NCBI GenBank assembly: GCA_045657625.1
Contig: JAZOTM010000003.1
Location: forward strand, 1-64,000
Direction of reading: 5' to 3'
From: JAZOTM01 sp045657625
GTDB lineage: Bacteria > Bacillota > Clostridia > Lachnospirales > Lachnospiraceae
Length of the DNA stretch: 64,000 nucleotides
In this document: in pieces, positions 25,882-34,898 of the stretch
Numbering within the stretch: position 1 is the first letter of the stretch
Layout: each line of letters begins with the position of its first letter
Made by a program: the position numbers and the translations under genes
Notes under the pieces: model-generated
The model's input: the letters and a program-made list of their open reading frames with translations, nothing else
Database searches by the model: none
Told to the model about the DNA's origin: nothing

Positions 25882-27330
25882 ATGGGAGAATTGAATCAGG
25901 AACGGGCCCCAATCTACGAGGCATTGGAAGAATTCAGACAGGCAAGAGTGGTACCTTTTGATGTGCCTGGACATAAAAGAGGAAGAGGAAATAAAGAACT
26001 CACAGACTTTTTGGGTGAGCAATGTGTCAGCATTGACGTCAATAGTATGAAGCCTTTGGACAATTTGTGCCATCCGGTTTCTGTCATTCGTGAGGCAGAG
26101 GAAATTGCGGCAGCAGCCTTTGGTGCAGAAAATGCATTCTTTATGGTAGGCGGAACCACCAGCGCAGTGCAGAGCATGGTGTTGACAGCCTGTAAAAGAG
26201 GGGAGAAAATCATTCTTCCCAGAAACGTACATCGAAGTGTCATCAATGCATTGGTTTTGAATGGTGCGATTCCGGTTTATGTCAATCCGGAAGTGAACCA
26301 GCGCTTAGGTATTTCTCTAGGTATGAAGCTTAGCGAAGTGGAAGCGGCCATTGAAGCAAACCCGGATGCAGTGGCAGTTCTTGTAAACAACCCGACATAT
26401 TACGGTGTCTGCAGTGATTTGCAGGGCATTGTAAAAGCGGCACATGCAAAGGGCATGATGGTCCTTGCAGATGAAGCCCATGGTACTCATTTTTACTTTG
26501 GAAAGGGATTGCCGGTTTCCGCGATGCAGGCAGGTGCAGATATGGCCTCTGTCAGCATGCATAAGAGTGGCGGTAGCTTGACCCAGAGTAGTTTCCTTTT
26601 AACCGGAAAAAACGTACATGCAGGATACGTAAGACAGATTATTAACCTGACGCAGACCACTTCAGCCAGCTATTTACTTATGAGTAGTTTGGATATTTCC
26701 AGACGTAATTTGGCGTTGCATGGAAAAGAGGTTTTTGAACAGGTGAAGTTTTTGGCGGAATACGCCAGAAACGAAATCAATGAAATCGGTGGCTATTATG
26801 CGTTCGGAAAAGAGTTGGTAGATGGCAGCGCTGTTTACGACTTCGATCCGACCAAGTTGTCCGTACATACCTTAGACATTGGTCTTGCAGGTATTGAAGT
26901 ATATGACTTATTGAGAGACGAATATGATATTCAGATTGAATTTGGAGATTTGGGCAATGTCCTTGCTTATCTTTCTATTGGAGATCGTATTCACGAAGTA
27001 GAGCGTTTGGTAAGTGCGCTTGCAGAAATCAGACGTAATTTCAGCAAGTCAAAAGCGGGCATGCTGAGTCAGGAATATATTGCTCCGGATGTGGTGATTT
27101 CTCCACAGGGAGCGTTTTATGCGGAAAAAGAGAGTCTTCCTAGAGAACAAGCTTTGGGAAGAATCAGTAGCGAATTTGTAATGTGCTATCCACCCGGCAT
27201 TCCGATTTTGGCACCGGGAGAGCGTGTTACAAGAGATGTGCTGGATTACATTGCCTATGCAAAAGAAAAAGGTTGTAGCATGACGGGACCGGAAGATCCC
27301 ACCATTGAAAATTTGAATGTGATTAAATAG
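25882..27330 (+). CDS. speA: Arginine/lysine/ornithine decarboxylase family, probable arginine decarboxylase
   Basis: The 482-residue PLP enzyme belongs to the aspartate-aminotransferase-fold Orn/Lys/Arg decarboxylases. It has VPFDVPGHKRG near the N-terminus, ADEAHGTH, and the PLP lysine in SMHKSGGSLTQSS (Lys228). The family removes CO2 from arginine, lysine or ornithine. The agmatinase-family gene two positions downstream makes arginine to agmatine the best guess. The protein is of the short form found in Gram-positives. It leads a five-gene polyamine operon behind an attenuator-like leader. Confidence 0.88.
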   Translation: MGELNQERAPIYEALEEFRQARVVPFDVPGHKRGRGNKELTDFLGEQCVSIDVNSMKPLDNLCHPVSVIREAEEIAAAAFGAENAFFMVGGTTSAVQSMVLTACKRGEKIILPRNVHRSVINALVLNGAIPVYVNPEVNQRLGISLGMKLSEVEAAIEANPDAVAVLVNNPTYYGVCSDLQGIVKAAHAKGMMVLADEAHGTHFYFGKGLPVSAMQAGADMASVSMHKSGGSLTQSSFLLTGKNVHAGYVRQIINLTQTTSASYLLMSSLDISRRNLALHGKEVFEQVKFLAEYARNEINEIGGYYAFGKELVDGSAVYDFDPTKLSVHTLDIGLAGIEVYDLLRDEYDIQIEFGDLGNVLAYLSIGDRIHEVERLVSALAEIRRNFSKSKAGMLSQEYIAPDVVISPQGAFYAEKESLPREQALGRISSEFVMCYPPGIPILAPGERVTRDVLDYIAYAKEKGCSMTGPEDPTIENLNVIK

Positions 27331-27343
27331 AGGAGAAACGTCC

Positions 27344-28195
27344 ATGGATTTATGGTTTTCAGAGCTTCAGACACAAAATGTGAAATTGTCTTTGCGTGTG
27401 GAAAGACAGATTTTTTCTCAACAATCTGAGGTACAACGAATAGATGTCTTTGAAAGTAAAGAATTTGGTCGTATTTTGTCTTTGGATGGACACATTATGT
27501 TGACGGAACGTGATGAGTTCATTTACGACGAAATGATTACCCATGTGCCAATGGCAGTGCACAAGACTGCCAAGGATATCCTGGTCATTGGTGCCGGTGA
27601 TGGTGGTGTGGTACGGGAATTGACTCGTTATGATCGGGTGGAGCATATTGATTTGGTAGAAATGGACCCACTGGTTGTGGAAGTTTGTCGTCAATTTTTG
27701 CCACAGAATGCCTGCCGTTTGGATGACAAACGCGTGCATATTCATTATGAAAATGGATTGAAATTTTTACGTAAGTGTGAAAATAAATATGATTTGATTA
27801 TTGTGGATTCCAATGACCCTTACGGTCCCATGGAAAGTCTTTTCACCAAGGAATTCTATGGAAACTGCTTCAAGGCGTTAAAGGAAGACGGAATTATGGT
27901 CAACCAGCAGGGAAGTCCTTTCTATGATGAGGACGCCAGAGCTTGCAAACGTAGTCACAAACGTATTGTTAGCACCTTCCCAATCAGCCGCGTTTACCAG
28001 GCCCATATACCGACTTATGCAGCAGGTTATTGGTTGTTTGGATTTGCCAGCAAAAAATATCATCCGGTGGATGACTTTGATGCAGCAAGCTGGAGTGTGC
28101 TTGGATTAAAGACCAAGTATTACACCACAAGACTTCATCAAGGAGCTTTTTATTTGCCGGCCTACTTAGAGGAGATGTTGCAGGATGTTGAATAG
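27344..28195 (+). CDS. speE: Spermidine synthase family aminopropyltransferase
   Basis: The 283-residue protein has the SAM-like binding motif GAGDGGVVRELTRY, the acidic VEMDPLVVEVC and the active-site stretch IIVDSNDPYGPMESLF, all typical of SpeE. It transfers an aminopropyl group from decarboxylated SAM to putrescine or a related amine. No SAM decarboxylase is encoded in this window. It follows speA by 13 bases and overlaps the agmatinase gene by 11. Confidence 0.92.
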   Translation: MDLWFSELQTQNVKLSLRVERQIFSQQSEVQRIDVFESKEFGRILSLDGHIMLTERDEFIYDEMITHVPMAVHKTAKDILVIGAGDGGVVRELTRYDRVEHIDLVEMDPLVVEVCRQFLPQNACRLDDKRVHIHYENGLKFLRKCENKYDLIIVDSNDPYGPMESLFTKEFYGNCFKALKEDGIMVNQQGSPFYDEDARACKRSHKRIVSTFPISRVYQAHIPTYAAGYWLFGFASKKYHPVDDFDAASWSVLGLKTKYYTTRLHQGAFYLPAYLEEMLQDVE

Positions 28196-29054
28196 AAATG
28201 TAGAAACCTTTATCGGATGTGAAGCATCTTATGAAGATTCCAATATCGTTTTATTTGGTGCACCTTTTGATTCTACTACCAGCTATCGACCGGGGACTCG
28301 CTTTGCTTCCAAAGCCATTCGAAGCGAAAGTTTTGGCTTGGAAACCTATAGTCCTTACCAGGACCGAGATTTGACGGATTATGCGATTTTTGACAGTGGA
28401 GATTTGGAGCTTCCTTTTGGAAATACAGAAGAAGCGCTTCGCCAGATTGAGGAACGAACCAGAATCATTTTAGAGGATGGCAAGTTGCCTTTCATGATTG
28501 GCGGAGAACATTTGGTGACTTTGGGTGCTGTCCGAGCAGTATTTGAAAAATATCCGGATTTGCATATCGTACATTTTGACGCTCATACGGATTTGCGTGA
28601 TGAGTACTTAGGCGTTTCTTTGAGCCATGCAGCGGTGATTCGCCGTTGCTATGACTTGGTAGGAGACGGAAAAATTTTTCAGTTTGGAATTCGTAGTGGT
28701 GATAGACCGGAATTCTACTGGGCTGCAGAGGGGCATACCCACTTGCAGAAATTCAATTTTGGTGGATTACAGCAGGTCATGGAAAGTTTACGTGGAAAAC
28801 CGATATACTTTACCATTGATTTGGATGTGCTGGATCCATCTGTTTTCCCCGGAACCGGTACGCCGGAAGCCGGAGGCGTGACTTTTATCGAATTATTAAA
28901 TGCCATGCGAACCGTATGTGCAGGCCAGCAAATTGTTGGTTGTGATGTAAATGAACTTGCACCGCTTTTGGACCCGACAGGTGCATCCACAGCTGTGGCG
29001 TGCAAAGTGGTACGTGAATTATTATGTGCTTTAGAAGGAAAGGAGAACGAATAA
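28185..29054 (+). CDS. speB: Agmatinase family ureohydrolase
   Basis: The 289-residue protein has the binuclear manganese motifs of ureohydrolases: GGEHLVTLG, DAHTDLRDEY and DLDVLDPSVFPGTGTPE. The family releases urea from guanidino compounds; agmatinase converts agmatine to putrescine. Because carboxyspermidine-type genes follow directly, aminopropylagmatine is another possible substrate. One base separates it from the next gene. Confidence 0.9.
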   Translation: MLNRNVETFIGCEASYEDSNIVLFGAPFDSTTSYRPGTRFASKAIRSESFGLETYSPYQDRDLTDYAIFDSGDLELPFGNTEEALRQIEERTRIILEDGKLPFMIGGEHLVTLGAVRAVFEKYPDLHIVHFDAHTDLRDEYLGVSLSHAAVIRRCYDLVGDGKIFQFGIRSGDRPEFYWAAEGHTHLQKFNFGGLQQVMESLRGKPIYFTIDLDVLDPSVFPGTGTPEAGGVTFIELLNAMRTVCAGQQIVGCDVNELAPLLDPTGASTAVACKVVRELLCALEGKENE

Positions 29055-29055
29055 C

Positions 29056-30258
29056 ATGGGAAGAGCCCTTATTATTGGATGTGGAGGAGTTGCTAGCGTA
29101 GCAATTCACAAATGCTGTCAGAACAGCGATGTATTTGAAGAGATTATGATTGCAAGCCGTACAAAATCAAAGTGCGATGCGTTAAAAGAAAAATTAGAAG
29201 GTACTACCAAGACAAAGATTACAACTGCTCAGATTGATGCGGATGATGTGGAAGCTTTGACTGCTTTGATCAAAGAATACAATCCGGGTGTCGTTCTCAA
29301 CTTGGCATTGCCATATCAGGATTTGCATATTATGGATGCTTGTCTTGCAGCCGGTGTTAGCTATGTAGATACAGCAAACTATGAGCCGGAAGATACTGCT
29401 CATTTTGAATATAGCTGGCAGTGGGCTTACAGAGAAAAATTTGAAAAGGCAGGATTGACTGCAGTACTTGGTAGTGGATTCGATCCGGGTGTTACCGGAG
29501 TCTATTCTGCTTATGCGTTGAAGCATGAGTTCGATGAAATCAACTACATTGATATTTTGGATTGCAATGCCGGCGATCATGGGTATCCATTTGCAACCAA
29601 CTTCAACCCGGAAATCAATATCCGTGAAGTTTCTGCAAAAGGAAGCTACTGGGAAAACGGTGCATGGGTAGAGACAGAGCCAATGGAAATCAAGCGCGTT
29701 TACAATTTCCCGGAGGTTGGGGAAAAAGATATGTACTTGCTTCACCATGAGGAAATCGAAAGCTTGGCACTCAATATGCCGGGGATCAAACGGATTCGTT
29801 TCTTCATGACCTTTGGACAGAGCTACTTAGATCATTTGCGTTGCTTGGAAGATGTTGGAATGACCAGCATTGAGCCAATTATGTTTGAAGGAAAAGAAAT
29901 AATTCCACTTCAGTTCTTAAAGGCTGTATTGCCGGATCCTGCATCTCTCGGACCAAGAACTGTCGGAAAGACAAATATCGGATGTATTTTCCGTGGAAAG
30001 AAAGACGGAAAAGAAAAGACTTACTACTTGTATAACGTATGTGACCATCAGGAATGCTACAAAGAAGTAGGAAGCCAGGCTGTTGCTTACACCACAGGTG
30101 TACCGGCAATGATCGGAGCGATGATGGTACTTACCGGCACATGGAATATGCCTGGTGTACACAACATTGAAGAATTTGATCCGGATCCATTTATGGAGGC
30201 ATTAAACAAATGGGGACTTCCATGGCAGGAAAGCTTCAACCCGGATTTAGTAGACTAA
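29056..30258 (+). CDS. Carboxyspermidine/carboxynorspermidine dehydrogenase
   Basis: The 400-residue protein is of the saccharopine-dehydrogenase fold, with the nucleotide-binding loop IIGCGGVASVAIHKCC at the N-terminus and VDTANYEPEDTAHF, GSGFDPGVTGVYSAYA and DCNAGDHGYPFATN further on. The family condenses an amine with aspartate semialdehyde using NADPH. Its partner decarboxylase lies next, so this is the SAM-independent aminopropylation route. Acceptors could be putrescine, diaminopropane or agmatine. Confidence 0.9.
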   Translation: MGRALIIGCGGVASVAIHKCCQNSDVFEEIMIASRTKSKCDALKEKLEGTTKTKITTAQIDADDVEALTALIKEYNPGVVLNLALPYQDLHIMDACLAAGVSYVDTANYEPEDTAHFEYSWQWAYREKFEKAGLTAVLGSGFDPGVTGVYSAYALKHEFDEINYIDILDCNAGDHGYPFATNFNPEINIREVSAKGSYWENGAWVETEPMEIKRVYNFPEVGEKDMYLLHHEEIESLALNMPGIKRIRFFMTFGQSYLDHLRCLEDVGMTSIEPIMFEGKEIIPLQFLKAVLPDPASLGPRTVGKTNIGCIFRGKKDGKEKTYYLYNVCDHQECYKEVGSQAVAYTTGVPAMIGAMMVLTGTWNMPGVHNIEEFDPDPFMEALNKWGLPWQESFNPDLVD

Positions 30259-30274
30259 TTACGTGTTTATAGAA

Positions 30275-30309
30275 TTGCTCGTGTAGCATCTTGCTGCACG
30301 AGCAGTTTT
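30275..30309 (+). terminator. Hairpin between the dehydrogenase and decarboxylase genes
   Basis: TGCTCGTG..AGCA pairs with TGCT.CACGAGCA and is followed by only four Ts. It could be a partial terminator or an RNA-stability element that lowers expression of the last gene. Confidence 0.5.
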
Positions 30310-30354
30310 CGAATTATCCTGAATTTTAAAATCGTAAAAGAAAAAGGGGAAACC

Positions 30355-31494
30355 ATGAAAAGACAGGAAATACATACGCCTTGTTACATCATTGATGTGG
30401 AAAAATTAGAAGATAATTTAAAGATATTAAATCAAGTGGAGCAGGAGACCGGGTGCAAAATTTTGCTGGCACAAAAGGCTTTTTCTTGTTTTCCGCTGTA
30501 TTCCCTGATTGGAAAATATATCAGTGGTACGGCAGCCTCCGGATTGTATGAAGCCAGACTTGGAAAAGAAGAAATGGGAAAGGAAACCCATGTTTTTTCC
30601 GCAGCTTATCGAGAAGATGAAGTGGAGGAATTGGTGAAATATGCAGATCATATGGTGTTTAATTCGGTATCTCAGCTGGCAAAATTCGGTACTTTTTTCA
30701 AAGAAAAAGGAAAAAGTATGGGACTGCGAATAAATCCGGAATGCTCTACCCAGGAAGGACATGAAATTTATGATCCTTGTGCAAAGGGAAGCCGTCTGGG
30801 TGTGACTTTGGAAAGCTTTGAACGGGAAATGACACCGGAGCTTTTGGCTCTTTTGGATGGATTTCACTTTCACACCCTCTGTGAGCAGAATTCTGACGAT
30901 TTAGAGAAGACTTTGGTGGTATTTGAGGAAAAGTTCCGCAAATATTTTTCGGGCTTAAAATGGATAAATTTCGGCGGAGGACATCATATCACTAGAGAAG
31001 ATTATGATTTGGAATGCTTGAAGCGTTGTATTTGTCATGTGCAGGATACTTATGGCGTGCAGGTGTACTTGGAGCCGGGAGAAGCAGTGGCTTTGAATGC
31101 CGGGGAATTGGATACCACCGTTTTAGATATTACAGAAAACAGTGGATACAATGCAATTCTGGATACCAGTGCAGCATGCCATATGCCGGATGTTTTGGAA
31201 ATGCCCTATCGTCCACCACTAAAAGATAGTTTTGAGGCAGAGGAAAAAACATACACCTATCGTTTGGGTGGACCGACCTGTTTATCCGGTGATTACATCG
31301 GTACTTACTCTTTTGAAACACCGTTACATGTAGGAGATCGTCTGACTTTTCAAGACATGGCAATTTACTCTATGGTAAAAAATAACACATTTAACGGAAT
31401 GCCCTTGCCTTCGATTGTATTGAAAAAAGAACAGGAAAACTACGAAGTTCTAAGGAGTTTCTCTTATTCCGACTTTAAAGGCCGTTTGGGGTGA
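30355..31494 (+). CDS. nspC: Carboxynorspermidine/carboxyspermidine decarboxylase
   Basis: The 379-residue PLP protein is of the alanine-racemase-fold decarboxylases. TPCYIIDVEKLEDNL and LLAQKAFS (PLP lysine near 43) begin the barrel; HFHTLCEQN, NFGGGHHI and the C-terminal GPTCLSGDYIG are typical of the NspC family. It removes CO2 from carboxyspermidine-type intermediates made by the previous gene. It is separated from that gene by 96 bases containing a hairpin, so its level may be set differently. Confidence 0.92.
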   Translation: MKRQEIHTPCYIIDVEKLEDNLKILNQVEQETGCKILLAQKAFSCFPLYSLIGKYISGTAASGLYEARLGKEEMGKETHVFSAAYREDEVEELVKYADHMVFNSVSQLAKFGTFFKEKGKSMGLRINPECSTQEGHEIYDPCAKGSRLGVTLESFEREMTPELLALLDGFHFHTLCEQNSDDLEKTLVVFEEKFRKYFSGLKWINFGGGHHITREDYDLECLKRCICHVQDTYGVQVYLEPGEAVALNAGELDTTVLDITENSGYNAILDTSAACHMPDVLEMPYRPPLKDSFEAEEKTYTYRLGGPTCLSGDYIGTYSFETPLHVGDRLTFQDMAIYSMVKNNTFNGMPLPSIVLKKEQENYEVLRSFSYSDFKGRLG

Positions 31495-31538
31495 TTTTGT
31501 ATATTATGTACAAAGATAGGTAAAATTTACGAAAAAAA

Positions 31539-31567
31539 TTGACATTTTAGCAATCTGCTGGTAGTAT
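31539..31567 (+). promoter_or_regulatory. Strong promoter with no protein gene behind it
   Basis: TTGACA (31539-31544) and TAGTAT (31562-31567) are 17 bp apart. The next feature on this strand is a terminator at 31736, with no convincing reading frame between. Confidence 0.75.
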
Positions 31568-31573
31568 TTATAT

Positions 31574-31775
31574 CAGCGACGATGTTCGAAATGTAGGAAA
31601 TAATCAAGAAAAAGGTCGACATTTTTTTGCTTATCTTTTTGCTTTTGGGACATGTCAGATTGCTAGAGATGTATTGGGGAAATGGGAGCGTGAATTTCTT
31701 TTGCAAGGGGGTTGCAAAAGAAACAAAGAGTTATTTAAAAACCTTTCGGTTAGGGGGACCGAAAGGTTTTTTGGG
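31574..31775 (+). ncRNA. Candidate small RNA of about 200 bases
   Basis: This fills the 304-base gap between nspC and the convergent ECF gene. A good promoter lies just before it and a strong terminator at its end. Inside is the hairpin TTTCTTTTGCAA-GGGGG-TTGCAAAAGAAA at 31695-31723. CAGATTGCTA at about 31656-31665 is complementary to TAGCAATCTG in the promoter spacer (about 31548-31557). A 62-codon frame at 31627-31815 overlaps these structures and has no ribosome site. The size would fit 6S RNA, but I could not fold the diagnostic central bubble. Confidence 0.45.
31736..31774. terminator. Bidirectional terminator between the small RNA and the ECF gene
   Basis: AAAACCTTTCGGT and ACCGAAAGGTTTT flank a TAGGGGG loop. 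T-runs occur on both strands. Confidence 0.85.
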
Positions 31776-31798
31776 TTCAAGGTGTTTTTTCAAAAATT

Positions 31799-32347
31799 CT
31801 ATTGATTTCGTTTGATGTTTCTCAAAATCGGTGAAAGCAAAATCGCTACAATCACACCGAAGATTCCTTGTACAATATTAAAGGGTACACTGGCCAGAGC
31901 AGAAGTGGCTGCAGCAAGCAGTGCGGTATCGGATGTACCGGACCCGGATAAGTAGACGAGCCCTGTTTCATAAAGAAAATAAAAGACAATCATAAAAAGT
32001 TCTGCGGGAATTCCGGCGAATAAAACCGGAATCGCCAGAGGTGCTTCTTTTTTCCATTTATGGTACAAAAAACCGGCGATGTAAGCAGTACCGGCTTTGA
32101 TGAAAAATGTGCCCGGTACATAGAGAATATAGCCGGAAAATAAATCGGAAAACATGGAGCCGACTCCGGCAGCCAAGGCACCGGTCAGGCCATTTAGATA
32201 AAAGCCACAAATCAGAACCAGAGCGTCGCCCATATGAATATACCCCATGGTGGGGGTTTGAATTTTTATAATCATAGTAGCGATACAAGTAAAGGCGGAA
32301 AGTAAGGCGGCCTGTACCAATCGCTGGATTTTTAAGTTTGGGTTCAT
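31799..32347 (-). CDS. ECF transporter substrate-binding (S) component
   Basis: The 182-residue hydrophobic protein has about six membrane helices and the ECF S-component look: LVQAALLSAFTCIATMI near the N-terminus and the Gly/Asp-rich MGYIHMGDALVLICG, followed by LTGALAAGVGSMFSDL. Such proteins capture a vitamin or cofactor precursor and share an energising ATPase module encoded elsewhere. The substrate is not clear; the YIHMGD form occurs in several vitamin and pyrimidine groups. AAAGGAG precedes the start on the minus strand. Confidence 0.82.
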   Translation of the reverse strand: MNPNLKIQRLVQAALLSAFTCIATMIIKIQTPTMGYIHMGDALVLICGFYLNGLTGALAAGVGSMFSDLFSGYILYVPGTFFIKAGTAYIAGFLYHKWKKEAPLAIPVLFAGIPAELFMIVFYFLYETGLVYLSGSGTSDTALLAAATSALASVPFNIVQGIFGVIVAILLSPILRNIKRNQ

Positions 32348-32471
32348 AAGGAAATCTCCTTTTTTATATAAACTGAAACAAAGTATACGAAAAAATACAG
32401 AAAATGTCTAATCAAAAAAAGTAATGGTCGGTTATACTATATACATAGAATGAAAAAGGTGGGAAAGTGTT

Positions 32472-33620
32472 GTGAATAAAGTACTTCGTATATTTTTATA
32501 TGTGGCTTCCCTTGCGGTACTTGGAGTATTGGGGGTTTTCATGTACCGAAGTGTGAAGGCGCAAAACAGTCAAGTGGATGAAAGTCCTGCAGTAGTGCAG
32601 GAAACAGAAGCTGTGCTTCCGGAGACGGAAAGCGAAATTTTGGAGACAGTAGAGGTGGAAACCGAAACGGAAGAACCGGAGGAAGACAGTACTACGTTGT
32701 TTTTTACCGGGGATATTTTAATTGGAGATGCGGTAATTTCCAATTATAACTCCGGTGGATTATCGGCATTGCTGTCCGACACCTATGTGGAAGAAATGCA
32801 AAACGCAGACATTACCATGGTTAATGAAGAATTTCCATTTAGCACCAGAGGGGAAGCAGCAGATAAGGAATATACCTTTGAAGCGGATCCTTCTTATGTT
32901 TCGATTTTTCAGGAAATGGGAATTGATATCGTGACCTTGGCAAACAATCACATTTTGGATTTTGGTACAGAGGCATTGCTGGATACCTGTGATACCTTAG
33001 ATGCAGCCGGCATTTTGTATGCAGGAGCAGGCGAAAATGCAGAGAGTGCAAAGGCGCTGCAAATTATTGAAAAGAATGGTATGAAATTTGGATTTTTAGC
33101 AGCTTCTCGTGTGTGGCCGGAAACCAGTTGGGCTGCAGGAACAAGCTCTCCCGGGGTGTTTGGTACCTATGATCCGACGCAGCTTTTGGCAGCCATTGAA
33201 GAAGCCAAAGAGCAATGTGATTTCTTGACGGTCTATGTACATTGGGGCGTGGAAAGAAGTACCACACCGGAAGATTACCAAATTTCCTTGGCGACCCGCT
33301 ATGCAGAAGCCGGTGCGGATTTGATTATTGGGGCGCATCCTCATGTTTTGCAGGGTGCAAGCTATGTAAACGGTGTGCCGGTTTTTTATAGTTTGGGAAA
33401 TTTCTTGTTTAGCTATTCTTCCTTTGATACGGCAGCGTTAAAGGTTGTGGTTTCACAGGATGGAAGTGCCACCTACCAATTGATTCCCGGAACTTCCTCT
33501 TCTGCGTATACCACGGCATTGGAAGGATCGCCGGCGATTGCGGCACTGGAAAACATCAGTGCTCTTTCTATTGACGCTTATATTGATTCTGAGGGGTATT
33601 TACATTCGGAGACGGAATAG
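32472..33620 (+). CDS. CapA-family extracytoplasmic protein
   Basis: The 382-residue protein (GTG start after AGGTGGG) has one N-terminal membrane helix (about 5-26), a Glu/Thr-rich linker (30-75), and a CapA metallophosphatase-like domain: FTGDILIGD, VTLANNHILDFG, VYVHWGVE and IIGAHPHVLQG. The family includes PgsA/CapA of poly-gamma-glutamate synthesis, but stand-alone copies without CapB/CapC, as here, have no proven role. TATACT near 32434 is a probable -10. It diverges from the ECF gene. Confidence 0.82.
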   Translation: MNKVLRIFLYVASLAVLGVLGVFMYRSVKAQNSQVDESPAVVQETEAVLPETESEILETVEVETETEEPEEDSTTLFFTGDILIGDAVISNYNSGGLSALLSDTYVEEMQNADITMVNEEFPFSTRGEAADKEYTFEADPSYVSIFQEMGIDIVTLANNHILDFGTEALLDTCDTLDAAGILYAGAGENAESAKALQIIEKNGMKFGFLAASRVWPETSWAAGTSSPGVFGTYDPTQLLAAIEEAKEQCDFLTVYVHWGVERSTTPEDYQISLATRYAEAGADLIIGAHPHVLQGASYVNGVPVFYSLGNFLFSYSSFDTAALKVVVSQDGSATYQLIPGTSSSAYTTALEGSPAIAALENISALSIDAYIDSEGYLHSETE

Positions 33621-33741
33621 CAAATATGTTGTATGAATTTGTCAGAAAAAATTTTTATATAAGCAGAATAGACAAATAATTCTTCAAGATATATAATTTT
33701 ATTAGAATTATGTCTGAAAATCAGAAGAGGCAGAGGTAACT

Positions 33742-34860
33742 ATGGGTAAAAAAATTCTAATCATTGATGATGCACAAAAAGACAGAGAGGAAATGAAAGC
33801 CGCTCTGGGCCCTCAGTTTGAAGTGTTAGAAAGCCCTTCAGCAAAGGCGGGATTAGAACTTATTTTAAAGGGAATGAATGAAATCAGCATGGTGCTTTTG
33901 GATTTAGCTATGCCGGAAATGGATGGAATTCAATTACTAACCATGTTGTCCCAAAGAAAAATTACAGAGCGTGTGTGTGTTGTGGTGGTAACAGCAAATC
34001 AGACGGTGGATATGGAAAGAAAATGTTTTTCCTTAGGTGCGAAGGAGTACATTCGTAAACCTTTTGATGCGCTGATTTTTAAACAGCGTGTTTTGAATTT
34101 GCTGACCATTTCAAAGACACAGGAAGCCTTAGAGGCGGAAGTGAAGAAACAGACAGAGACGGTGCGAAAACAATACTCCTTACTGGAAGGTCGTACAGAC
34201 CAATTGAAAGAGGTAAATGAAAAAATCATGGAATCTCTTGGCACCATCGTAGAAAGTCGTAACTTAAATGATGGAGAGCACATTCATCATGTAAAACATA
34301 TTACAGAAATTTTGGCAAAACAGGTGCAAAAGGATTATCCGGAATATGGTTTGACGGATGAACTGGTGAGCCAGTATGTCAATGCCAGCACTTTGCATGA
34401 CATTGGAAAAATTGCAGTACCGGATAGCATTTTGTTGAAACCGGCAAAATTGACGGCTGAGGAAAAGGACGTGATGCGTTCTCATACCACAAAGGGTAGT
34501 GAAATGATGCATCAGTTACATTCGATTTTAGGCAGCGGATCGGAAGCAGATAAGGCTTACGAAAAGATTTGCTATGACGTATGTCGTTCGCATCATGAGA
34601 GATATGATGGTGCCGGTTATCCGGATGGATTAAAGGGGGATGATATTCCTCTTTGTGCGCAGATTGTATCTTTGGCAGATGAGTATGATAGCTTGGTAAG
34701 TGAAAGACCTTATAAAAATGCAATTCCTCGTGCAGAGGCCTTTCAGATGATTATACAGGGAGATTTGGGAGTGTTTAATCCAAAATTATTGGAATGTTTC
34801 CGAAAGAATCAGGTACAGATTCAGGCGGTATTTGATGAGTCACAAATATTGGAATCATAA
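33742..34860 (+). CDS. Response regulator with HD-GYP domain
   Basis: The 372-residue protein joins a receiver domain (residues 1-120; KILIIDDA, phospho-acceptor in VLLDLAMPEMDG, RKPFDA) through a short coiled coil (about 130-165) to an HD-GYP domain (STLHDIGKIAVPD and RYDGAGYPDGLKGDDIPL). HD-GYP enzymes break down cyclic-di-GMP. No histidine kinase gene is adjacent. The FapA-like gene begins 38 bases downstream and may be co-transcribed. Confidence 0.92.
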   Translation: MGKKILIIDDAQKDREEMKAALGPQFEVLESPSAKAGLELILKGMNEISMVLLDLAMPEMDGIQLLTMLSQRKITERVCVVVVTANQTVDMERKCFSLGAKEYIRKPFDALIFKQRVLNLLTISKTQEALEAEVKKQTETVRKQYSLLEGRTDQLKEVNEKIMESLGTIVESRNLNDGEHIHHVKHITEILAKQVQKDYPEYGLTDELVSQYVNASTLHDIGKIAVPDSILLKPAKLTAEEKDVMRSHTTKGSEMMHQLHSILGSGSEADKAYEKICYDVCRSHHERYDGAGYPDGLKGDDIPLCAQIVSLADEYDSLVSERPYKNAIPRAEAFQMIIQGDLGVFNPKLLECFRKNQVQIQAVFDESQILES

Positions 34861-34898
34861 AATACTGGAATCATAATTAGTTAGCAGGGAGAAGGCTT

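Noticed and set aside
31574..31775. 6S RNA
   Set aside because: Length fits, but I could not draw the required long rod with central bubble; left as an unnamed small RNA candidate.
31627..31815. 62-codon open frame downstream of the small-RNA promoter
   Set aside because: No ribosome site; it reads through the internal hairpin and the terminator.
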